Below, in pieces: positions 54,210-64,000 of a stretch of DNA of 64,000 nucleotides (position 1 is its first letter; each line of letters opens with the position of its first letter). The DNA comes from Chelydra serpentina (taxonomy: Eukaryota > Chordata > Testudines > Chelydridae). The notes beneath the pieces were generated by a model. That model was not told the origin of the DNA and made no database searches. It was given only the letters and a program-made list of their open reading frames with translations. The position numbers and the translations under genes were made by a program. Where the stretch lies: NCBI GenBank assembly GCA_037349315.1, contig JBAIAC010000027.1:18027501-18091500 (forward strand), given 5' to 3'.

Positions 54210-54760
54210 GCCGAGCCTGGGGCCTTGTGGGATTGGTTTGATGACTGAGCCAGGGGCTTTGTGGAACTGGGTTAGTGACTGAGCCAGGGGCCTTGTGGGA
54301 TTGGTTTGGTGACTGAATGAGGGGCCTTGTGGGCCTGGTCTAGTGACTGAGCCAGGGGCTTTGTGGGCCTGGTCTAGTGACTGAGCCAGGGACTTTGTGG
54401 GACTGGGTTAGTGACTGAGCCAGGGGCTTTGTGGGCCTGGTCTAGTGACTGAGCCAGGAGCTTTGTGGGCCTGGTCTAGTGACTGAGCCTTGGGCTTTGT
54501 GGGCCTGGTCTAGTGACTGATCCAGGGGCCTTGTGGAACTGGTCTAGTGACTGAGTCAGGGGCTTTGTGGGCCTGGTCTAGTGACTGAGCCAGGGGCCTT
54601 GTGGGCCTGGTCTAGTGACTGAGCCTGGGGCTTTGTGGGCCTGGTCTAGTGACTGAGCCAGGGGCCTTGTGGAACTGGGTTAGTGACTGAGCCAGGGGCC
54701 TTGTGGGACTGGGTTAGTGACTGAGCCAGGGGCTTTGTGGGCCTGGTCTAGTGACTGAGG
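54210..54760. repeat. 34-bp minisatellite, about 16 copies
   Basis: GTGACTGAGCCAGGGGC recurs every 34 bases (starts at 54243, 54277, 54379, 54413 and others checked). The units vary mainly at three spots: GGCCTTG/GGCTTTG, GGGCCTGG/GGGACTGG/GGAACTGG, and TCTAG/GTTAG. The array edges decay. Confidence 0.95.
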
Positions 54761-56108
54761 CTTTTGGGAGGTTGGCCTGGTGACATGGGGAGAGCAGAGA
54801 ACGCATCAGAATAAGCAGCATCATGTCTTGTGACTTTAGTGGTGTAACATGGCATCCGCTGGCGGGCTGAGGAGAAAGATATTAATGGGGGTGTCTGGGG
54901 GCTACAGAGAGCAGGCCGGACTCTTCCCACATAGCTCCCGGAGGGTGATTTATTTAAGTGTAAGCAACTGTGCTGGCGTGGGAGGAGGAGGCGGCGTTTC
55001 AGTGGCCGGAGGGACTGGAGGGGCTGGTAGCATCCTGAAGGTGGATGGAGCCGTTGTCTTGTACTTGACCAGAGGATTATCCCCCGGTAACACGACTACT
55101 TCCCGGGGCTGCGTCTGGGAACAAGGAGCTGGCCTCCCCTTTCTGAACTGGGCTTACGCTGCCTCAGGCTGAACCTGGGCCTACTCAGACCGTCCGCTCT
55201 GCCCTGCTCCCAGGCGTTGCTTCGACGCAGCGACGCTGCAGGCTCGGTTCCCAGCATGGGTGCGCTAGGCCCGTCTCCACCCAGCTCAGCTAGCTGTGGG
55301 AGCTTCTGCCGCATGCCCGCTTGCATTGGCGAGCCATGGCACCGTGTCTTTGGGGAGAATGGCTGGAGGGCGCCTTTCCAGCAGAGGGCATCGGTCCCTT
55401 TCCCATCATGTCCTGGCCTGGGCGTCAGGGGGAGGATGGCTTGCCGGTCTGACACCCATAGCTGAAGGGAAGGAAGCGAGAGTGCAGGTGGAGCAGAGGA
55501 GAGGTAATGCCTTTGTGTACCCCCTGGGGCGTTCCTCTCCAAACGCCACTGTCCCACCCCCCCCCCCACCCTCCCTGAGCCACGGTGGATGAGAGGATGG
55601 GGACTGGATTGGCTGGGGTGGGGCAGGGAGAAGAGAGAATACAGTGCCGCATCCTCTGTACTCCCCATTACCTCCCGGGGGAACATTCTCCCCAGCCAGC
55701 CCACGCCCTGCTCCCATCCCGACCCGCCGGCTGATGCCAACTGCCTTGTCATGGCCCTGACTGGTGCTGCGCTGCCTGCCAGCCTCGCAGGGCGCAGGAG
55801 GCTGCTTCTGGAGTGAGCAAGGCGTCCGGAGGCTTTTTTTAGACATGCTTGAAGTGCTGCCTATGCGGTATTTAGATCAGCTCCTTAAATAAGAGATGAC
55901 ATCTGGGCCCTGACTCGCCTGCTTAATTATTAAAGCTCCCTCGGCTTGGGGGGCCACCGGGAGCGCGCTTTCTAGAGCCCTCGAGAAGTCACATGCTGCG
56001 GGGGAGGAGGGGGCATGCGGAGCTAGGGTTTGTGCTGGGGACGGCTTGCCTGGGATTGTTAAAGGGGCGGCTACTCCATTGCTTTGCACTGCTCCAACTG
56101 CAACAGTG

Positions 56109-56171
<63 letters not shown>

Positions 56172-56184
56172 CCCAGACACACCC

Positions 56185-56222
<38 letters not shown>

Positions 56223-56235
56223 CCCACACACCCCC

Positions 56236-56283
<48 letters not shown>
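56109..56283. repeat. (CTAT)n array in three blocks
   Basis: Three CTAT runs are separated by CCCCAGACACACCC and CCCCACACACCCCC, so the spacer repeats along with the array. Confidence 0.95.
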
Positions 56284-57304
56284 ATTTAATTGCTATTTTA
56301 ATGCGCACGTCTCCTTAGTATGGAGGCACAAGGGAAGGCCTGTGTTTGGAGGAAATGTCCCCAGCCAGCAGCCCAGCCCAGCATCTGAGACAGAAGGGGT
56401 TTGCCTTGTCCTAGGGACTGGCAGCCCGAGGAGATCTGCCTATGCCCCGTATGGAGGATGCTGAGCGTGTGGTGTTGGGGACGTTGCTCGGAGGGACCTA
56501 GCTTTCCAGTCCAGGGGGCTCCGGGCGAGGGATGCAGACTCAGGGGAAGCCAAGGGGGCATTTCACTTCAAGGTGGATCAGGGCCTCAGCCATCCCACTC
56601 TGTGTAGTCACAGCAGCGGCTGCCTCATCTCTCTTGGCTTTGCCTCCCGGAGAGGCGTGGCGTAGTCTGCAGGCGGCTGATTGTGATGGGACCAGCCCCA
56701 GCAGTTAAGGGGTCAGAGTTTCTTCACAGTATCATCCCTTAAAGGGAAAGCCTGCCAGCAGCCTGTCTCTGACTGCATGGCTGGGCTGAGGCCAGGGTCC
56801 TGCCAGGAGGAACAGAGGGGCCTTCTGATGACCTAACTATCCTTCTCCCAGCACCATCTCTAAAGTCCTCTGCCTCTCCTAAGGCTGACTGGGCCAGACC
56901 CCAGTGCAGACTGCAGGCCAGCCGGGGACAACCCTTACAGTTGGAAGATGCACTCCACAGATGCACTGATGCCCAGATCCCGTGGCTTCTCCCTGTAGCA
57001 TGTCCCAGAGCAGTCAGTATCGCCTCAGCACATGGGGGCGGGGAGGGGGGGGGCGCAAGCCTGCCTCCCGGGACACCTGGCCCCATTCAGGGTGTGAGTG
57101 AGGGGCAGTGATTTGTTCCTTGGCTCTGAATCCCGTTGCCCTCAGCGTCTTGTTAAACAGCCGATCCCCAGCCCTTGTGGTAACCTAGCAGCCGATGTGC
57201 ACAATTACCGAACGGAGTTATCGCCCAGCCAATTGCTATGTCATTATGCACTGGCTAGTTATCACTGAGTGCTGCTTGGGGATCAGCAGGCAGTCGAAGT
57301 CTGG

Positions 57305-57560
57305 CTCCGAGGAACTGACAGCCAGGACACCTGGGTTCTACTCCAGCTGTCCCCTGAAATCTAGTTTCTGTTCTGTAACTCCACCACTGTAAGAGTTACA
57401 TGGCTCTGCCGCTGACTCCTTGCCTGGCCTGGGACAGTCTCTGTCTCTTTGTAGGGATATTTCCCTATAGGATGGGGGTACTGGGGAGTTGAGTGAATTA
57501 TCCGCAAGACGCTTTGAGGGGATCAGAAGAAAGGAGCTATGGCAAATACAAACTGGGGTT
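57305..57560 (+). mobile_element. MIR-like SINE with an internal insertion
   Basis: CAGCCAGGACACCTGGGTTC at the start and GGCTCTGCCGCTGACTCCTT later are separated by about 60 extra bases (CCCCTGAAATCTAGTTTCTG onwards). Confidence 0.5.
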
Positions 57561-58439
57561 GTGTCTGTCTTCCAAGCTATGTAATTAGGCATGGAATAAC
57601 ATCGATTTTTAAGGCTCTCTCTATCTCGCTCTGTTATCTACCTCTCCTCATATGTATCCATCTCTATCTCAGTATACAACTCTCCTCCCTGTCCTAGCTG
57701 AGCAGTCAGCCATTCGGATGCCCCTGTGATGGGCGTGGTATCATTATCTAGACGAACAGATGGCAGAACGTTTCCCAGAGTGATCATCCCCCCGGTATAA
57801 AGGCCGCCCTTGGTCTAGGTTCCTCCCCTTCTTCCCCAGAGGTCGCTGCGGAGGAACATTAAAAATGTATTTCTCTCCCTCCTCTTTATTCCTCTTCTCC
57901 CCCTTTGTTGCTGCCAAGTCATCTGCCAATGCATGTTGCTATGTAATTTACAAGGTGTTGAACGTTTTAATTAGCGATGGGGCTACAGGGTTCGCTGGAA
58001 AGCCAGCCGCACGGGGCAGGCTGAGCTCTGACTCATACAGCATGCAGTGCTCCGGGGGCTGCCCGGGGCGGGAACTTGACCTACGTGTGCCCAGCTCCAG
58101 TACACGAGAGTCCCAGGCCCTGAGGAAGGGGGGAGGAGGAAGCAGGTGTCTGGATGTAGCCAGGTATCCAGGGTGTAATGAATTCTCCGAGGTCTCAGCT
58201 TGGGTCTTCCACTGTCCATCCTCAAAGGATCAGAGCGCTCCCAGGCTGCGGCAGCTCGCGGCTGGAAAAGAGAGCGAACCATGGTGACCTCACCGCTGTC
58301 CTGAGCTGCCACGCTGTGTCCCGTCGGGGCTAGACCGGCCAGGCTTGCTGCTCACGACGCTGGGTGACTGGGGAACCTGCTGGAGCATCCCCCCCACCCC
58401 ACCCCCATCCGCCTGCTAACAGAACAAGAGCAAGAAAGC

Positions 58440-58910
58440 AAAGGCGACAAAACAGCAAGAGCGTACGCACTACAATGGGCCTTTTGTCGCGAAAAACACC
58501 CAGTTTTGGCGACAAAAAACTTCCGTCCCCTTTTGTCTTTTCCCCTCCCTTTATTGTCCACAAAGAGCCAGTGTAGACAACTGCTGATTGTTTTGTGGAC
58601 AGAACTGGCTTCCGCCAGTATCCCACAATGCCTGCCCTGATCTCTCTGCTCAGTGTGGTGATCTCTGCTGCCCTCCCTGCAGGCATGCGCCCCTCCGGGA
58701 AGTATCTGTGTGCTGCTCCCTTTGGGGAACAAACAAAGAGCGAATCATTGGAATCACCCCCCTGAGCCCAGCAAGTCTGAGTGCTTTAAAACACTAGTGT
58801 AGACAGGCTCCGAGCGCTTGGAGCTAATCCCCTCATGGAGGGGATTACCAGGAGCACTGGGAGAGCTCTCTCCCAGCGCTTTGAAGTTTCCAGTGTAGAC
58901 ATACCCTAAT
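58440..58910. mobile_element. Decayed repeat ending AGTGTAGACATACCCTA
   Basis: Contains TATCCCACAATGCC, AGTGTAGACAGG and a right end CAGTGTAGACATACCCTA, all typical of short turtle DNA repeats. The left boundary is estimated. The CAAAGAGCCAGTGTAGACAA word near 58562 suggests a composite or nested structure. Confidence 0.45.
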
Positions 58911-61495
58911 ACAGGTGTAACTCATTGTGAGGACACTCTTACACTGATCTGTATAATTAGGTTATACCAACAAAATGTTCCTGTGTACACAAGACTTTAC
59001 CTCCCCAAGTAGAGTTCAGAGGAGAAGAGCTGGGCAAAGGTTTCAGTGAGCGGCTGTTGAAATGAGCTCCATGGATCCAGTGCACAATCCCTCCAACAAC
59101 CCTTTTCTCCTTGTTTCCCTTTTGTCGTTAACTCGTTAATGACCGTGATTCGAAATACCGTACGTTTTGGCAGCATTCTCCAGCCCAAAAGGATCTGAAG
59201 ATGTTCTGCAGATCGTACGCAGAGTTCACTTCCCACGCCACTGTAATGCAGCCACCTCTGGGGTGGGACGTGGCAGCTGTTTAGCAGTGTCCAATTCAGT
59301 ACACGAAGGAGGAGGCCGAAACCAATTCAAAGGGAGACAGGATGCTGTTGGCCACAGCTAAAAGCCTGGTAGCCGGCGGGGGCAGAATTTTCCTGGCCCA
59401 GACATAACGTAACATAGGCAGCCCTCAGAAGGCTGCTGTGCAGGAGAACAGCTCCTGGCTGGCCTATTTTTTGCCAGGCCGCAGCCCGGAACAGGGAGGG
59501 CCGTCAAAAGTGGCTGCGTCGTAATAGGCTATAGCCCTCTGAGGCCTGATACAAAGCCCGGGGAACGTCACGGGGCGTCTCTGCGTGGCTTTCAATGCGT
59601 TTTGAATCAGTCACTGTGGCTCCACGCACTGTACAGATATTAGCTATCTTACCCTCGACAACCCCCCCACGCCCCAGAGGCAGGTACATCAACATTATCC
59701 CCATCACACTGCCAGGAGGGAAGTGTGGCTGGGCTTGGCTCTGGTGAATGAGGTAATTCCTCAGCATCGTGCCTGGTGAAGCCTGGTAGAGCCAGCTGGC
59801 CCTCTGCCTCCAGGGATTCATGCCGTAGCAGCCCAAAGCTCTCCTGTGCGGTTTCATTTATTTAGCAACCTGGTTGACGGAGGCCTTTTAAACTCCTGGG
59901 CCTGAATTGTCCGTTATAGGAAGGGCCCTGTACACCACTGTGGCTGTGTCAAGTGGGCGTCGAGGGGCCTGGGTTTATCTGAGAACTCAGACCCGAGTTT
60001 AAAGCTCTGATTTTGGGGCGTTTGTGGTGACTAGGCTCTGAAAGGCTTGTCTTTACCAGGGGGACTTCCGGGGTGTTGGTGCCATGCTTGGCCTTGGGAT
60101 GGGAATGGCCGGAGCATTTTCCTCTCAGACCTCTTTGCACTAGACAACCATCAAATACCGGACGGCATCAGAGGAGGGTCTATATTTAGTCTCTTGAGGT
60201 GACTTACAGAGCAAATATGCCCTGTTTACATCTGAAAGATGATTATTTCCCCCTAACTGCCGCAGCTGCAAAGTCTCGCTGGGGAAGGCGCACGCCTGTC
60301 TGTTCGTTTGCACGTAAAGATTTGCCTGGGGAAGTTCAGAACCAAGAGGGGCTGATCCTCTCAGACAGTCCCTTATCCCCACACTTGTGGCCTACAGGGA
60401 TTTTCAAGGAGGTGAAAGCAGTTTCCTGAGGCTACTCCCTGCACCCGGGGCAAACCCATCCCAGGTAGATCTTGCACCAGGCTTCCACACCAGCCTTGCT
60501 GCTAGCCCGTAGTGTTGTGGACAGAGAGGAGGCGTGGGGGCGAATATACTATAGCTGCTTTCTGCTTCCCAGTGTCTAGGACAGGCGGTCCCAATAGTGC
60601 CAGCATGCAGGGAGCACAAAGGTGGCGTAAAGCCAATTTCTGCCTCATGAGTGGAACGGATGGGGTGAATTTCACCCGAGATGCCTAGACGTTTCAATAC
60701 AGAGCAGTACAAAACCACCCCAGAATGGGATGAGTCCGTGCTTCAGAGCTGCAGTTAGTAACATATATGGGTATTTCTGACACCTCCTTTCCCAGCATGT
60801 AATATCCCTCGGGCAGGGCTTCCTCGTAGATAGCTGCATTCCTATTTCAGGCCCTGATCCTGCAGTCGGATCTCCACTGGCAGGCCCCGATCCGAATCCC
60901 AACAGGGCTCTGGATGGGCGCAGGGGTCTTCTCATGTGGATCTGATTGCAGCAGTGGGGTCTTTGTTAGTGAATACAGCGTTAGGCTTTCCAAGACATGA
61001 CAGCTAATTAGCCCATTTCACCTTTCACTGGGAAGGTCTCTCGCTTTAGTGGGTTGCTCTCAGATGCTTAGGGGGCCTACTCGCCCCTTGAGAGTTTTGC
61101 ATAATTCCATTTGATTCCAAGCGCACAAGAAAGGGGGCTACACCTCTTACATCTCCTTCAATACAGGCTTTCTCCCCCCTCCCCTCCCAGGAATGGAAGA
61201 GCCGGCGAGTCACAGTGATAGATTCAGCGCAAAAGAATCCCCCCCCCCCGCCCCTCCTCGCCTGCTGGCACACACCCAAATCAAAGGATGCAAAGCAGTC
61301 ATGACAGCATTAGTGTCTTTGAGCTCTGCCTCACCCCATCCCCCTCCTCTGCCTGTGTGTCAGCTGCTGAACTCTGCTGTCCCTATCTCTGCACTGTACA
61401 CCACCCCCCCGTGACTCACTTCAAAGTGCTCCCCTCTAATGAGCAATCTGAACCAGAAACAGCTGCACAAAGGGGATGGGACTAAAAAATCCTAT

Positions 61496-61518
61496 TTTTC
61501 TTTCTTTCTTTCTTTCTC

Positions 61519-61566
<48 letters not shown>

Positions 61567-61568
61567 TC
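61496..61568. repeat. (CTTT)n microsatellite
   Basis: About 17 units with one CTCT interruption. Confidence 0.95.
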
Positions 61569-61784
61569 GAGTTGGTTTCTCTAACAGTAGACGGGGGCAT
61601 GAGCTATGTTTCAGCCACGCATGGCCCGTATACCCCAGCAGAGCGACTCTAACGTTCGCATTCAGCGGAAAACCACTGTCATTAACTAGATCCAGCTGCA
61701 GATTAGAACACTAGAGCCAACAATCTGTCCAATCTGACTGGGTCAACATGTGGGAATGAGGCAGATTCCTGGTGGGAGGGAAGC

Positions 61785-61985
61785 GTCTAGTGGTCAGAAG
61801 ATGGGCCTGGGAAGAGGACTGCAGCGTTCTGTCTCCTGCTGTGTGGCTTTGGAGAAAGCACTTCCCCTCTCTGTAAAATGGTGATGATAAATACCTCAGG
61901 GGGCAGGCAGGGAGCCTGCCTTCATTTATGCTTGGGAAGTGCTTTGAAATCCTCAGGTGAAAGGCCCCATACCAGTGCAAAGCAC
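61785..61985 (+). mobile_element. MIR-like SINE
   Basis: GCTGTGTGGCTTTGGAGAAA, CTCTCTGTAAAATGGTGATG and the tail GGGAAGTGCTTTGAAATCCT. Confidence 0.65.
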
Positions 61986-63129
61986 AATTCATCTACAGAC
62001 AAGAGGGCCGTTCTAGTGCAATCCCTGACAACTGTTGTCTGGTGTTTTCATCTTTCCCGGCCCTCTCAATCATGTCCTGTCTCCGGTGAGGACTGCAGCT
62101 CCTAATTTGAGGGGTGCTTCCTGGAGCCCTTTTCCTTTCTGCATTGAATGCATCCACCATGCACAGCAGTGGCACTAGGGGCCTGTCACTCCTGTTTCAG
62201 GCCTGATTTCAGTGACGTTACACCAGTGCCTACCTGAAGTAACAGAGTGAAGACTCAAGCCCGGGATCTTTACTGAGATGGACCCAAACCAAACCGGAGC
62301 GGGGGAGGTTTGAATCTCAACAGCAGCCGAAATGAAAGGGGTCAGTTTATCTACAGGCTGGGCCGGGGCACGCTCCCCCACCTCATCCCCGCCCCCTGCC
62401 TTTCACACCCCCAGGCCTTCCCCTTCTCCAAAGTGCCAAAGAGAGAGGCCAAAGCTAGAGCTGGGAGAGCAGACCTGTTCCCGTACAAATTCAGCCCTCT
62501 CTGTTGAGACAGTCCTAGTCCATCCTAAAGGCCGATGGTTGTGATGCAAACGGCTGAGCTCAAGGAGGTGAACCCAGATCCCACCCGACTCATTTCTCAT
62601 AGGCCACCAAGCAGCCTTTGGGTGTCATGATTTTCACTCATCACCGACCTGCGACCTCGAGGGGCGAGTCTCTGTGTTTCATTAGGAATCATCTGAAAGA
62701 AGCAGTCCGCTTTGCGGGGGTCGAGTCACCAGAAGAGTCTGAGATCAAGGGGACGCTTTATTTTGTCTTCAGTGGGCTTTGGAGCAGGCCCAGAGCGGGA
62801 TGGCAAGAGAGCGAGCCGCACGTTTTCGACATCCTCTTAGTCTCCTTGGAGGACGCTCGGAAAGGAAGCCAGCTCAGTGCTATTGGCCTGTGCTCGGTAG
62901 GTGCTCCGATGCAATGCAAGGCGAGCAGATGATGCCTTTTCTCGCTTGCCCTCAGTTCTCCCGCCTCAGTGCTGTTTTACTATTCAATGATCAGCCAGAA
63001 AGGAGGGAGATTGGGGGCTTTCAGAGCATTCGCTCTACTAACTCAGTTAGCGGGGTATCACTCTAGCCTAGCATGTGCCGTGTGTATGGACGGAGGCAAT
63101 AACAGGAGTAAGGGTGGGAGATAATGTTG

Positions 63130-63345
63130 GCTAATGGCAGCAGCCGGGGATGGTGAATCAGGAATCCCAGCCGTGCCCCTGACTCATTGGAAAAGTCACT
63201 TCACGTCTCCGTGCCTCAGTTTCCCTCACTTGCAACGTAGGGATAATACCCACCCTGCTTTGGGAGGCCTGAGGAACGGCGCTGTGTACGTGCAGAGTAT
63301 CATGTCTGGTCTGGCTCCCTTTGCCAACTGTGTGAAGCTTGGATC
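63130..63345 (+). mobile_element. MIR-like SINE
   Basis: CCCTGACTCATTGGAAAAGT, CGTGCCTCAGTTTCCCTCAC and AGGGATAATACCCACCC. Confidence 0.7.
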
Positions 63346-64000
63346 AGAGTAAAATGTTTCAGCATGCCATGTCGCAGACCACCACTGTAACAGCTCACGG
63401 TGAGGGCTGCTGTCATCCGAAGCCAAGAGGCCCCCTGCTATTGTGGATCAATCACGATACATGGGCGTGGTCTCGTTAAGAAGCCTAATCTCCATACCAA
63501 TTCAGGTTTTGCTAGACCGGATCGAACCACCTGTCCGTCAAATCTGGTCTCCTGCCTCCCTGCAATGATCAATGCTTGGTACAGCAGAAGCAGACTGGCC
63601 CCCTCACATAACGTGCCAGTTTGCATGATGTCTGGTTGGGGTCGTGCCTACTTCCCTCAAGCAACAATCACAAAATCACTTTGGGGGAAGCTGCTAAAAA
63701 TGCCATTGTGTTTGCATTGTCTCCTCACAACGTTGTGGTGCCGGGATGCAACGTTCCCTGGTGGCACCAAAGCACTGTCACATTGCTTTGGAACGGACCA
63801 GGAGGATTAAAGAGGTTGCAACCCACAGCTTGTCGTGTTGGGCAAACTCACAACGGTCATAACCCCAGTATTGTACCATTTATATTACTCTGTTCTATGG
63901 CATTCTGGGTTTTTCAGATTTATCATTCTGGGTGAATTTTTTGTAACTGTGTCCATAAAATGTATTTTAAGTATCAACTGCCTGGAACAGTTATGAAAAG

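Larger units (their letters stand above)
54765..64000. other. Intergenic; only repeats recognised
   Basis: Contains listed microsatellites, MIR relics and a DNA repeat. Minus-strand open frames at 55096-55752 lie in a GC-rich stretch and show no domain. 62600-63060 has open frames in two phases but nothing recognisable. Confidence 0.5.

Noticed and set aside
54210..54760. Regular repeats that could suggest a CRISPR array
   Set aside because: Units are directly adjacent without unique spacers, and the DNA is vertebrate; it is a minisatellite.
55096..55752. 218-codon open frame on the minus strand
   Set aside because: GC-rich DNA with open frames in several phases; no domain, no splice context.
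56046..56318. Open frame encoding repeated Tyr-Leu-Ser-Ile
   Set aside because: It is only the translation of the CTAT microsatellite.
62618..62932. Open frame of 104 codons that looks protein-like in parts
   Set aside because: No family recognised, no clear splice sites at the ends, and a second frame is open over the same bases.

Overview
The window is nuclear DNA of an amniote, most probably a turtle. Three full tRNA-derived SINEs with a CR1-like tail (29346-29528, 31624-31806 reverse, 51031-51209) match the family I know from cryptodiran turtles. They sit with CR1 LINE pieces, old MIR/CORE-SINE relics and many short hAT-type DNA transposons with 8-bp target-site duplications. The species call is inference; no search was run.

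One protein-coding gene can be supported. It is a secreted scavenger-receptor cysteine-rich protein with four SRCR domains, the apparent orthologue of vertebrate SSC4D, on the + strand from the ATG at 12175 to the TGA at 38549-38551. I rebuilt ten coding exons from splice sites: signal peptide (12175-12286), 36-nt micro-exon (26941-26976), SRCR1 (27800-28105), linker (30528-30599), SRCR2 (31054-31368), linkers (34633-34713 and 35609-35683), SRCR3 (36067-36378), linker (37203-37280) and SRCR4 (38235-38551). Every intron is phase 1 and the joined frame is open for 567 codons plus a stop. This is close to the roughly 575 residues I recall for the human protein. Each domain has the eight cysteines of group B. 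The 3'UTR runs to a polyadenylation signal at 40731.

Layout: 1-12.1 kb is upstream intergenic DNA with repeats, two unexplained exon-like segments (7494-7600, 8042-8104) and an AT-rich conserved-looking patch. From 12.2 to 38.6 kb lies SSC4D; its first intron is 13.8-14.7 kb long, depending on an optional exon at 26040-26072. From 40.8 to 64 kb is intergenic, with a 34-bp minisatellite (54210-54760), three tetranucleotide arrays and more transposons. In mammals SSC4D lies between YWHAG and ZP3, but no exon of either is visible here.

The observations most worth following up are four. Two nearly identical SINEs in opposite orientation flank the exons for linker 1 and SRCR2. An optional 33-nt in-frame exon lies in intron 1. 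A possible intron lies just past the stop codon. Finally, there is a set of hAT-like miniature elements whose target-site duplications can be read base by base. I did not find a new multi-gene system; this is one ordinary secreted-receptor gene in repeat-rich DNA.
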